A stretch of 64,000 nt of DNA, from the NCBI GenBank assembly GCA_022661535.1, contig JAKULF010000009.1, positions 1,178,001 to 1,242,000 on the forward strand, given 5' to 3'. Shown here piece by piece: positions 23,705-36,100 of the stretch. Positions within the stretch are counted from its first letter, which is position 1, and each line of letters opens with the position of its first letter. Made by a program: the position numbers and the translations under genes. Origin of the DNA: Eutypa lata. Taxonomy: Eukaryota > Ascomycota > Sordariomycetes > Xylariales > Diatrypaceae. The notes under the pieces are model-generated. The model had not been told where the DNA came from. It did no database searches and worked only from the letters and a program-made list of their open reading frames with translations.

Positions 23705-26700
23705 TGTGGATTGGTTCTAGATAAGAGATGTCAAGTTAGTTGCCAGGTAATTGAAAGACTGATTCAATCAAGTGTTAAGGATCGAGGAAGTGTAATGAGA
23801 AGTGTCAGTTGAATTGGGGAACTCCTAGTTACCATGCGACGCGCCGGTAGTGTTGCGCGCGTGCGGTAGCTTGGAGGGGCAATTGGGTGATGGTGCGATA
23901 GAGTGATAGTGTAGTGAGGATGATCAAGATGCATCCTGGGCGCAAATGCAATTGCGCATCCCAACGCGTGAAATCCGCGACTTGAAGCTCAAAATAGACA
24001 TAAACAGGGTCGAATCCATACCTTTGATTGTTTTCCGAAGAAATCAGAACGTGATGTTGTGGTTTGCGAAGCTGTTGATTTCTCTTGTTAGTGGGCACTA
24101 TTACAGGATGATTGGGCGTGGTGTATGTTGATATGGGTGGATGATTGATGAAGAGTGTAGAAGGCAACGGTTGAGAGAAGGGACTTGGAAGCACCCCAAA
24201 CACGACAAGACGCGGAAAAAAACACGCGAGAATTTGCGCAGGATAGTCAAAATGACAGATTGATGCAAATTGACTGAATGCGCTGAAAGTGTAGGTGTTG
24301 AAGGAAAGTGACTTGAGAATTGCAGCGCAATTGCATATAACAAGAGGTACTCACAGGTATGCGGCTATGTAGTGAAGTTGAGTGTGGGCGCTGTTTGTAT
24401 GGGAGACGATTTGGGTGGGAGATTTGTATGAGAGAGAAGAGAGGGAAATTTGTAGGGGGGAGTTGGCTGGGTGCCTTTTTACTATGGGCGGCTGATTGTG
24501 TGTGTGTGGTGTGCGTGCGCCTGCTGCGTGCGTGTGTGTGTAAGGAAACTGGCTGGGCAGGCGTTCCCCCCAAAAGTCTGAGAGGGAGGGGTAGGCTGGT
24601 AGGGTAGGGAAACTGGTCTTGAACCAAAGCAGCAACCGCTGTAGTAACAACCAGCAGCTACTGCTAAAAGGCAGGGAGCAGGCACGTATGGGTTGCTCTT
24701 AGTACTGTATTCATGCTTTAAGCCGTTGCACACCAGAACCGTCCGTTACACAGCTGGCAGGTTATCAGCCGTATCTATGGCAGTATGCTGTCAGTTGCTG
24801 GCTTGATTTTGCCAGGTGGTTTGAAATCAGGCCTCAAGATTAGCAGCTGCTCATCAATACAACACGTAAGGACCTTAATTATCTTATGCACGTTATTCAA
24901 ACTGTGCATGGCTACTAAGAAGCTGGTACAATCTAGCTGCCTCCTTGTACTGAGCCATAAAGTGCAGCCTAAACAGGATACTGTGTACTCCCCTTTCCGA
25001 CTTTAGTAACCTTTTTTTACGCGATAAATCATTGATTGATTCATTTGCACCACCTCAGATCACCTGGTAACATACAGTACCTCCCATCTTTATCATCTCT
25101 AGTTACGTAGTAGACTACCTGCCTACCTTATGTTTCTTAACTCTTTCTTGATATGCAAAAATGGCTGTGAAACAATTCCATTGCCATGCAATCATAGTTG
25201 AAATATTTCACTTATTTCTTTCTGTTCAGTTTCATTTTTCTTTTGGATCTATTAGTATCAGGAAAGGGCGAGCTGGCAAAGAAGCAAAGGTAACCTATTC
25301 TTAAGAATATAAGTGACTTTACAAGCTACCTATCATTTTACATGACAGTGACTACCAGACTAGAGGTACCTTATTGGTAAGCAGGCAGTTAAGTAGGTAC
25401 GTTGCAGTAGGTAGTAGTTAGGTAGGTGTATGTGTTATCTGTGATTCAACCAGTTTATACCATGGTGGATGTTTTGCTTTATGCGGATGCCGTGCTAGTA
25501 CTAAGACGTCAGTAGTTACCGCAGCTGATTTCATCCCGCTCGAATTCTGCTGGTAGTTTGCCTGTCCGTCCGCCCTCTCCTCTGATTCTTTTCCCGCAAA
25601 TTCCCTGTTCTTCCTACCTACTCGAGGCCTGTACATCGCATTCTCTATCCATGCATATGTACCTAGGGAAGGTTGGTGGCAATGCCTGCATTCATCCACT
25701 CACCTATTTATCCATCCCCTCTACTCTACGGCCATCTACTTAGGTAATTCGCCAAACCCAATACCCCTTTATTCCCTCCCCCGTCAAACATCCAATTCAT
25801 TGTAGCATTTAATGCGACCTGCACAGAGTAATCATAAGATGGATTTCAATTCATAGACCCACTGCTCATGGGTTGAAATCCTTTATTCCGCTGTCTTGAC
25901 TTCGCGTGCCTTGTTTTGCAGGTGTTCTTTACGAATTAATTACTAGCAAAGTATCCATGGCCAGCCTTGCAGCTGTCATTGGAAAGTTTGACTAACCAAT
26001 GGCCGTAGCCGGCCTAGCTTTCCTCGATAAACCTATCTATTCATAACACCAAACTTATGTTGGTACTGGTCTTGACGGAACCCAACTCAAATCTGAGTGA
26101 CTTTTTCATAGGCAAATATCATGCCAAGACCTTCTTAAACCAATGATCTTACAGGAATCGTACACTCGAAAGATATCCTAATGTTGCACCAGCGCAACGC
26201 CCCTCAGCAATAGCCCGTAATCTTCCCCAACGAGCCGGCTTTGCATGTGCTAAAACTCTTCACATATCATGAACGGCATAGTAGAGTCTATTGTTAGTCT
26301 AGAGAGATATATTGCACGGGGATAAGTAGTAGTAGTACATGCCCTTACACTAGGTATCTACGTTTAGAGCTATTGTATATGGGATATCGCTTATGAAACT
26401 CAGCATGTCTAGATGCTCTATCAATACATGCCTAACCTAATTTAAGGATGGCCAAGATTGGGAGCAGGCCAAGCACATCTGGAACAGTTCCTTGCTTGTT
26501 AGCTAAACTGTTTCTTGCTGCTCTTCCTGCAACAACCAAAAGCCATACGACTTGAGACCGGATACCTATTCTATGGTTGCACATATCCACCTAACTCGCG
26601 CGTAGCAACATCTTGGGGAGAGCTGGCAATGAAGAGCCGACACCCGCAACTGTGTGTTGGATCATTGCCTGATACATCCATACAGCAACAATCCAAACAA

Positions 26701-28214
26701 ACAAATGTCTCATTCATGCGAAAGTCATCAAGTGGCAGTCATAAGGGGTATGAGATGTCTTGCAACTAGAACCATAGGCGCAGAGTACGTGTAGGCAAAT
26801 AAGGTACTGACTGACTTGTGTGGTAGCTCGGCTCTAATTGGGTGTGTTAGTGTACCTCCATTCATACACATAAATAAGAGCAGCGGACCTTAAGGTTGGC
26901 GCTGGGTTGGTTGGAGGGCCTAATGTCACTGTACCGCATACCGTCACTATGGGAGAAGAGACTTGGTCATTTTCTGCCGCAAAATCTCGCACTGTGTCTC
27001 CATTCCCCTTTCAGAACAATCAAGAGGCCAATTTCTCCACCATGATGCACACCACTGCAAATCCTTACACTACCATGGACCATGGTCAACCTTCGGCAAA
27101 GCAATCACGCATCCAAGACAAGACGGAGAGAGCTTGCTTGGCTTAGCTGAAAATATCTACATACGCACCTACTACCTAGGTAGTTAGTTACGCGCCAACC
27201 ATTGTTGTGTTTACATCACGCGTATTATTAGTATGTTGATGCTTGGACGGGAGGGCCGGAAGTCAGCTGGTCAGTATGCCCGGCAAATTGCAAACAGCCC
27301 GTTCTATTGATCATTTTGTGTTGATTATTCCCCATCATAAATACCTTGCCATGCACCATGGAACTTGGAGGAAGGGGAGAAGGCATTGATCCTCCAAAGG
27401 GATTTCAACCATCCCAGGATAGATGCAGGTACCTATTCCGTATATCTGCTCAGCTTTCCAAATTGTCCAGTGCAACCTTAAACCAATCGAGCTCTCCGCA
27501 GGACCTCCTCTCCCTCCCTAGTCGTACATACTAAAAAAGTCCTACATCGGTGTTAGTTATCGATTGTCGCGTCTTTTCCAGACTCCATTTGGTCGAAAAG
27601 CTAAAAACTTAAAAATAGCCCAGTGCATACAGTACAAATATCACGTGGATCCGGAAGCCAAGCTGGACTGGACTGAATGTGATGCCCGCCAAGCTTAGGT
27701 CGCGCTAAGCCCTATCTGTTTCCATTCGATCAGCGATTGTGTCTGCATCGATGAAAATAAGCTTTGATCAATGCCGGTGGCACCAAGAGGCCGGTAACTG
27801 CTTTTGTTCTGGGATGCCATTTTGAATTGGGTGTCCTGGGGTGTCATGTAGTTAACTACGTTCTAATTTGAGTGAGTTACTGCACATTCATCAGCTTGTC
27901 TATGTCTATGTCGATACCGTGTCCCATCCGCCGCATTGGCACCGCCAGATATAAATTGAGGGTTTGTCTGCTCTGTATCCTCCTCGCCTGCTAAGACTAG
28001 ATGCAATGTTTGAGCACGAATATCGATGTCATCTATGTGCCATATTAGCGAACAGATTGAAAACGTTGTTGGCAAATCAGATAGGTTTTCATGAACGTGA
28101 CATGACTAGGGTATCATCAACCGCAATACAAGACAAAACAAACAAGCGGTAGAAGTTTCCATCCTCCCCACCTCAAAGCCGCCATGCGTCTATCATTCAA
28201 CATAAAATTTGTAG
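23705..28214. other. 4.5-kb gene-free region upstream of NHP6
   Basis: The longest spacer of normal composition in the window. The part nearest NHP6 (about 24,100-24,650) is pyrimidine-rich on the NHP6 coding strand and includes a GT-rich run at about 24,498-24,543, which fits a long 5' UTR and promoter. From 24,700 to 28,200 there are only short frames without codon structure that I trust. A CTACCTAGGTAG palindrome lies at 27,172-27,183. Confidence 0.5.
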
Positions 28215-29151
28215 TTAAACGGGGTCCTCCTCCTCAGCATCATCAAGCACGATATCCCTCAACTCGGGATCGCGAGCCCAGTCGACGCCGCTCCCCGCGA
28301 CGATAGCGCTCGCCGTGCCCTTGACGACCCTCCACTTCTTCCGGCTCGCCCGGACCTGCGCCTCGAGCTCCGCCATCTCGGCCACGAGGTCCGAGTCCGT
28401 CACCGCCGACTCTAGCTCCGCCCTGCTCCGGCCCCGGTTACTCTGCTCCGCCAGCAATAGCACTTCAGCTGCTAGACTGCTGTTCTCCCGCGCCACGCGC
28501 GCGCTCTGGCCCTCCACTTCCGTCAGCGCGTCCAGGAGACCGCGCACCTCCGCGGACTGCTTCGCCAGCGTCACGGATGCCGCGTCGCGCTGCTCTAGGG
28601 CGGGCAGGAGGTCCCTTTGGTGGTAGGTGGGATGTATGTTAGCGAGTTCATCGATAGACTTGGGTTTCTGACGTTTTGTGGGGTTTGTTTCGAGGGAGTG
28701 GCGATGGGGAGGAGAAAGGGGGCCAACAGGACGTGCGTGTAGCGTAGTATAGATAAATGTGAATTAACTTACCTCTCGATCGGCGATGCGTTGGTGCCAC
28801 TATGCACGGCCTGCATCGTTGGGTTTGCTATCATGACGCTCTCTACAGCCTCGTTGCGTAGAACGTATCTAGCTCGGGAGTCTAGCAGCTCATTCTGGGC
28901 CGCTTTTATTCGGTCCCCTTCCGCCTGTGTTGACGGTCTTGTGTCTTCTCGGTTCATGTTAGCTAGCATACCCCAGCAAAACAGGTTAGGATTAGGAAGT
29001 CAAATTCCATACTTTGTACATGGTTTTTTTGGGCCGTTATCAAAGCGATTTCTAGTTGAAGCTTTTGGAGCCTGTCGTGTAGTTCTAAGACGCGCTTTTC
29101 ATCATCTGAAAGTAGGAGACGTCCTACGTCGTCTGTAGCTTCGTCCGCCAT
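28215..29151 (-). CDS. CENP-H-like inner-kinetochore protein (Fta3/Mcm16 type)
   Basis: Minus-strand exons 29151-29013, 28962-28773 and 28614-28215 give 242 residues. The frame is open to a Met at 29214, so a 21-residue extension is possible. The protein is mostly heptad-like coiled coil (exon 1 EKRVLELHDRLQKLQLEIAL; exon 3 SLAAEVLLLAEQS and later helices). The diagnostic part is the C-terminus: KKWRVVKGTASAIVAGSGVD, then WARDPELRDIVLD and an acidic end. It matches the conserved CENP-H C-terminal block (W-x-v-x-K ... GSGvdWa-DpeLr). CENP-H is a subunit of the constitutive centromere-associated network that links centromeric chromatin to the outer kinetochore. The gene diverges from ATG11 across a 1.1-kb spacer. 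Exon 1/2 splicing uses a GTATGG donor and is less certain than the rest. Confidence 0.78.
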
Positions 29152-30297
29152 GTTATACAAAATACTATGAACTGTATTTCCAGAAAACAATTGCAAGGAA
29201 GTCGTATTCTCCACTTCAGTTGTATCTCCTAATTCGGCCCGGTGGTTTCAATCTTTACGCGTCACCTGCAAGTGCACGATGGAGAGATATCAATCTTGAA
29301 TGTTCAAGTGAATGTGGCTGAGTATCTGGGAGAAAAGTGGCTAGTGCTGGGGCTTTGTCCGACCATGACAAATACGGATATCAACCACAATTAACAATAA
29401 GGTTGACGACTCTTTGACGAGATCCGGCCATTCAGATATGGAACCTTCACTTGCTAACTTTCCCCCATCGATTCTTCGGACTTCTCATACTTCGTAGCTG
29501 TCTCAGAATTCATAATACCTACATACCTACCTAGGTACCTGTTGAATCGTTATCCGGCAAAACTACAAGCCCATTCACCTCTCGTGATGCTACGCTTGCA
29601 TAATTATACCTAGTAACTACCTGATAGGCTGATAAGAGCTCCATCACGCGGGAACGTCATCCCCAAATCTGTACCCGCAGTTTTAAGACCGCCAGACCCG
29701 TCCTTTTCCTCTTGCTTGGTCTAAGCTCCTCCGCTACCTTCGTGATTGGCGAGACGTGACGTGGGACGACGGGTACCTAAAGGCTAACTAACTAAAGCCT
29801 TGTCGTCAACGGCACGATCAATCAGGCAAATCCTCCAGGTAACTAACTGATAACTCGAGAACCCAAGCTCCTGGGTCTTTGTCGTAAAAGATCGAGACGA
29901 GGCCGACTGTCGTCGCGATTCGGCTTGATTTTATCGAGGATGACTATCATCGTCGGACTTATTGCTTCGATAACCTCCGATACCTTATCCTGCCTATCAA
30001 TATCAATATCAGCCCTATAACTACAGATAGTGTGCTACCTCGTCCTCATTAGCCAGCAGCTTACTTGACCGACAAAGTCTCGTCATTCTTCTTTCTTATC
30101 TTTCTTTCTTACATAGGTAGCAGCACCAGCCAGCCAGAGGTTGTTGTGTAATCCATTCTTCCATTTACTCATAACTACCTATAACTTGGTCTTCTACATA
30201 TGGTTTCCTTTCTTTTGTCTTAGGATCCCACCTCAAATATTACTCTCGTTTCCGTTTTATCGTAGATGTTTCTTCTAGGGGATGGAATACACGAATA
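29152..30297. promoter_or_regulatory. Divergent promoter region between CENP-H-like gene and ATG11
   Basis: A 1.15-kb spacer between two head-to-head genes. It contains a TACCTAGGTA palindrome at 29,528-29,537 within a run of TACC repeats. No binding site is assigned. Confidence 0.45.
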
Positions 30298-33200
30298 ATG
30301 GCAGTGCAGACGCAGGTGTTGATAGCCCATACGGGCCAGCGCCTGCAGGTCGATATATCGCAATTCTCAGCGTACGTACAATCCCTCCTAACTATGCAGT
30401 TATTTAGTGCCGAAGGTGTTGGGGAAGTCTTGGGTATAATACTGACTCATATTGTAACGATAGCCTCGATGACTTTAAAGGATGGGTTGCCCGTCAAAGC
30501 TCTATACCAGCGCAGAATATCGTTGCTCTTACTTCACAGGGAAAGACTGTGAAGATCCAAACTATCCAGTCTGAAGTCAGTATACTCTTGTTTAGCACCA
30601 TTCCCCCAGAGAAGTAGAAGCTAAGGTAGACAACTGTAGAAAGAGATATATGTATACGATATCCGAATAACCTCTCAGGTCTCCTCGCCCGGTACCCCTA
30701 CGTCCCTCATTTCCGAGTCTCCCTTACCGAAACGATACGTCGTCAACCCTGCGCCTAACACGATCGACGATTCTCGGTCTCTACAATCATGGCAGGGCCT
30801 TTTCAAGAGCCGTCGCGACTGGGCTATGAACATCGCGATGGACTGTACTGCCATGGCCAGTACTACCCGTGCGCGGTACGATGAGTTAGATGTTATGATG
30901 AAGTGTCTCGACGCCGCTGTGGCAAACCTTGATACAGCATTAAAGCCTCTCGAGCCCAAATATAACGAGTTGAAGAAATGGGCCACGCCAACACAAGAAG
31001 ACTATAATACGCTAGCCACGAACTGGGAGCGCTACCTAGAATATGGTCGGAACATTAATATATCCCCGGCCATGGTCCGTTTTATGACCGGTCAAGAAGT
31101 GCGCAAACCACGTCAGGCTACTCTAGAAGACCTAATCGACCCCGAGACGACGCGGAAAGCCGGCAAGCTTGCTGCTACATCTCTCCGGAAGTTTAACAAC
31201 AAGATCTCTGACCTCGACAAGAATGCCCAGAAGATGTTTTCGGGTTGCGACGAACTATTCCAGGAATTTGAGAAGGTTATGAACAGGTCGGCATTGCAGC
31301 ATACCGATGACTGTCGACAGTTACTGGAGGATATCGAGGCAGTTGCTAAGAAGATCGAAACGGACTACCAGGCCACCGTTCAATATGTCAATCCGGCGAG
31401 AGATGTTCCTCAAGCTTCTAAAACAGCGGTCAACCATACCAAGCAGCTTCTTCCTAGTATGCAGAACCGGGCTTTGGAAATGGATGCCATGCTTCGATAT
31501 GCCACGCAGGCACGGAATGACATTGCCAGGGATTCTCTGACCTTCATGCGCGACATCGCAGAGATCACTAGCTTACATGCGGCTGTCAAGAATCAAATAA
31601 ACATCATTAACCAGGGCGAGGAGGAGATGACTACTTTTGACTATCTACGCCTTATACAACAACTACCCTTCATGTATGCATCTTTCGTGGTTGAGGCCAT
31701 CCGGCGTAGGGAATGGGGGGAGAAGGTTAAAACAGACTCTTCGACACTAGTCAATGAGATGGCCCTCTTTCAGGATGAGGAGCTAAAGCGGAGACGGAAA
31801 TGGCACAAGATGGTCGGCAGCACGTATGGGCCAGATAAGGCTGAGAACAGCGTACTAGGCGTCGAGGTGAACCTCCTAGGGGAAGAAGAGATGTGGCCAG
31901 CCATGACAAGGCAGGATCTTACGGAGTTCATCACTGTCCTCCAGCGGCAGAAAGTGGAGCCTTCGGTTGTAGATGATGTTGCGAAACTTATCGGCGAGCT
32001 TAATGTCCCGACCAGACAGCAATCCAAGCGTGTCAAAGCATTCAAGAATGGCAGCATTCATGAAGCGGCGTTGGGAAGGAGTGGTCTACTAATTCGTGGA
32101 GATGACGATCTTCTCCGGAGCCTGTCAGATGACAAGTCTAAATTAGAGAACAAGCTAAAGACCGCAGAAAGTAGAGTTCGTCGGCTCGAAAATCTATTAC
32201 ATCAGCACAGCCAGGCATCGAGGCCGTCATTCTTCCCAGCACAACAGCAATCAGCAGAGAAGAACGACTCTACTATCTCAGTCAAGGCGAATCGGGCAAG
32301 CGAAGATCGGCGGCGATCATCTTCAGATGGTAGCGAAGCACTTTTTCATCGCATTGCGAAGTTAGAAGGCGATCTCACTGCAGAAAAGGAACGCTCCGCT
32401 ATCCTCGAAAAAGAAGCTCATGTTCGAACGACTGATATGCAAGGCCAGATGGACGAAGCTAACTCGACCAAGAAAGATCTCTTAGGCAACATGGAAGCTT
32501 TGAAGAACGAATTCTTGGATGAGCGAAAATCACTTGAGGCCGAGATAAGAACACTGAAGGCGCGTCTTGAAGAGACCGAGGAAGAGATAGAGCATTTCGA
32601 CGAATCGAGGGATCACGAAAAGGGGGCTTATGATGAGAAAGTCCACTTCCTGGAGGAGGAAATAGAGCGTCTAACCCAGGACAAGAGAGATGATGCACTG
32701 AAGACCCAAGGCCAACTCGACTTCCTACGGAACGAAGCTCGGATACAAAGGGAACGGAATATATCCCTTGAGAGACAGCTACAAGAGGCTCGCGACACCA
32801 TCAAGACTATTTCGAGACGCACAGAAACCTCCGAAGAAAACATCCAGAGCCACACTCGATCGCTTGGCGAGCTTCATAGCCAATTATCACCTAATGAGGC
32901 GCCACCAGGGGACATAACCGACCTGATCGAATCTCTCACCAACAAGTCAACAGATATGCTAGTGAAGATCCAGTCACTCGAGGAAGATCTTTCGCTCATG
33001 AAGACCGACTTGGATCATGCCCATAGCGCTGTCAAAGATGTCAAGACAGAGCTTATCAATGCTCAAGAAAAGCTATCCGCAGAAGAAATGGCATCAGTTC
33101 ATCTACGCGAGACATTGGATAAAGAGAAAGCGAGGTGTTCTACATTAGAAGCAGAGGTCAACGATGGACGGCAGCAGATCAATCATCTTAGGTCTCAGAT

Positions 33201-34722
33201 GACCGAAGGCGAGAGTGGCTCGGAGACACTGCGAAAGAAGCTCGAAAACGAAGAAAAGAGGGTGGCTGAATTAACAGAACAGCTAGCATCGAGACAATCT
33301 CAGGTAGGCAGTCTCGAGGAAGAGGTTCGAATGTTCCAAGATAAGCTACACGTCTCAGAGTCTTCTGTAGCAAAACTGGCAAGCCGCTTGGAGAGCCGCA
33401 ATGACCACACCAAGAACCTTACACAGCGACTTTACACTCATAATGAAAGGCTGTCCCGGCTCATGGAGAGGCTCAGTTTCTCTATCAATCGGAACGATGA
33501 CGGATCGATGACCTTCCAAAAGATTCCGCGATCAGAGCGGCCATCTCAGAATCCTAACGATTCGTCTGATCCTGGAAGCTCGATCAAACGGTCTATCTCG
33601 ATGGTGACTAACATGCTTGCTGATAGCGCAGACCTAAGGCTACTCTACTGGATGAATGCCGAAGACACTACAACAGAAAGGGAGCAATTTGAGGCATATA
33701 TGGCCGGGCCAGGCAACTTCGACATCGACAGGTTCTCCGACGCTGTCTATCGCCGTATCAAGGAAATTGAGCACACGGCTAGAAAGATGACCAGAGATGC
33801 CCGGAGCTATCGGGAGCGTGCTCATTCGATAGCTAAAGAAGCGCATGACAAGATCGCATTCAAGCATTTCAAAGAAGGCGATCTTGCCTTATTCTTACCG
33901 ACGCGCAATCAGACGACGGGGGCGTGGGCTGCATTCAACGTTGGATGCCCGCATTTCTTCCTTCGCGAGCAGGAGGGTCATCGGCTACGCAGTCGTGAAT
34001 GGCTCGTAGCACGCATCACGCGCATACAGGAGCGAGTTGTCGACTTGTCTAAGAGCTTACAGTCTACCACCAACAATGCAGCCACATCCGAGGGTGAGAC
34101 GGACTCCGTCGCCACTGGTGACGAGTTTGATAACCCTTTCGACCTATCCGATGGCCTTCGCTGGTGGTTGATCGACGCGCATGAGGATAAGCCCGGCGCT
34201 CCATCCACACCCGGTCTTGGCAAATCCACTGTCGCCGCTAATAACGTCGCAGCGGTCGCGGACATGCATAACGCGCATTCACGGACACTGTCTAAGAGCA
34301 AGACAAAACTACTCGGCGGCTTGGGTAGCTCTACATCAGGAATTGAAGGCGTTAGCCGCACCCTACACAAAAGCCTCGAGAGCAGGCGTAGCAGCACAAG
34401 CTCTAAAAAGGCACATGCATTCAACCTGGGCAGTGGGAGCGGTGGCACTGCTAAAGGTAGTGCGCTTGCAAGTGAGACAAATAGTCTACGTGCCGCGCCG
34501 CCGGATTCACCAGCTGTTGAGAGTCCGACCATGGGACAGAGTTCCGTGGGTCCGAGCGGTGAGACCAGAGGGCAGCCTCAGCAAGAGGGTTCGGGGGCGA
34601 AGAACGGCACTGGTGACGTCAAAGGCAAGGCTGTCGCAGATAAGGAATCTGGCTCACGGCGACAGAGTAATGAGGTGCGAACCCACGACCACCACGTGGT
34701 TGACTCCCTGTTAGGGCCATGA
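30298..34722 (+). CDS. ATG11: Autophagy-related protein 11, selective-autophagy scaffold
   Basis: Three exons, 30298-30371, 30464-30575 and 30640-34722, give 1,422 residues. The small first exons restore the conserved N-terminus: MAVQTQVLIAHTGQRLQVD, LDDFKGWVARQSSIPAQNIV and KEIYVYDIRITSQ. ATG11 is the scaffold that binds cargo receptors and Atg1 at the pre-autophagosomal structure in mitophagy, pexophagy and related pathways. Residues about 90-330 form the conserved helical N-terminal region. A long coiled coil runs from about 550 to 1000 (SKLENKLKTAESRVRRLENL onwards). The C-terminal ATG11 domain follows at about 1140-1245, with GDLALFLPTRNQ, FNVGCPHFFL and DGLRWWLIDA. The last 180 residues are Ser/Gly-rich and probably disordered. 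Length and domain order agree with filamentous-fungal ATG11. Intron 2 has a GTCAGT donor. Confidence 0.95.
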
Positions 34723-35905
34723 CGGCCGGCTAAAACCAAGATCATTTTCGCTGATGGGCTCTAGCACGGCTGCCGAGTAGACGCCCACCCTTCGCATCCG
34801 AGTACAAAGCAAAACCAAGAAAGGGGGAAAACGCGTGAGCCTCGAGCACACCGAGACTCCATCACCCAGCAGCAACAGCAGCAGTCGCAGATGAGCCGAA
34901 GCGTACGACCACAGCTACAGCCTCAACTTCACCGAGACGCGAGCGATGCTTCGGCAACTTCGCCTGCTAGGAGGAGCATGATATGGGATTCGCTGTGGAA
35001 CCTAGATCTCAGTTATCCTTCGAAGTAACCTACCTGGATATGGGTTGGTGCAAGGTAAAGAATCACGGCTGGCAGTTTACTAATCACACACATACACATA
35101 CATACACACATACGTTCTTACTGCTACGCAAAAATATGGAGGCTCTAGTAGGGGCGCATGGGTCACGCACATATAGGGTGGTTCGCTTCTTTCTAACTTG
35201 ATGGCCATGGAGTGGTGCAGTTCTTTTTTTCTTTTTTTTTGTTCTAGTTTTGGGCTGGGGTTGAAATGGTCAAATGGGTTGGTCGGTTGCTTGGATGGGA
35301 TGGGGTGGGTGAATGAAAAGGTCATCCCATGGTGTTCTTCCAGGCAGAGATTGATATTACCAGTTCAGTGGAGGGAATACCCCCAATTGATTTCTTCGAG
35401 TCGCGCCGAGCTTTTTTCATACCTGCTTACATAGTCTTATTGGGTGCGGAGAAGTCAATTGCATCGCGAGAGGGGAGGCGCCTAGCGACTTATACCCTAT
35501 CTATCTACCTACCTACTTACCTACTTTTCGTACCTATTTGGGAACCTTGTCATATCGTCGTGTAAACTGTGCCTACTTAAGTGCCTATTTTAGGACCATC
35601 TGCCTACGAATCCCTGCATTCACTCACTGACCTTCGCCTCTTTTTCATGAACTACATAGGTACCTAAGTTAAAACTCCAACAACCAGGATGAGTGAGCTG
35701 TGTGTGAAACCCGTAAGGCCACCAATTGGAAGCCGGTTCCTGGTAAATTCTCTAGTTAAGACTCACCAGTAATCTCAACAGGCCCCTCTCGGCCACCTCA
35801 ACCGGTTACCTGGTCGTTGATCCGTTTCGGGCAGGTGAGAAATTAATTAACACTATCACTCCAGCTCTAGACCTCTTATACGCCGCCTACATTGGATCTT
35901 TATTT

Positions 35906-36100
35906 AAAGTTCGATGCTATCTCCACCGACGAACCAACCAACGTGACCAAGTCGTAGGCGACCTCAGTGTGGACATAGGCCGGTTTGTGAGCCAGAAGCT
36001 TGAGAATATCGGCCGAGTGCGGGTCGACACTGCGCATCGGCTGCAGCTGGTCTTTTTTCAGTGATCTTAATAGGTGTACAATGTCTCTGGTGTAGGTGAT
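35906..36100 (-). pseudogene. Possible isolated 3' coding relic, unassigned
   Basis: On the minus strand a frame reads YTRDIVHLLRSLKKDQLQ, then PMRSVDPHSADILKLLAHKP and AYVHTEVAYDLVTLVGSS before a TAA near 35,906. The codon pattern and amino-acid mix look protein-like, but I cannot name the family and find no start or upstream exons. It could be the last exon of a lost gene, a real short exon, or chance. Confidence 0.25.
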
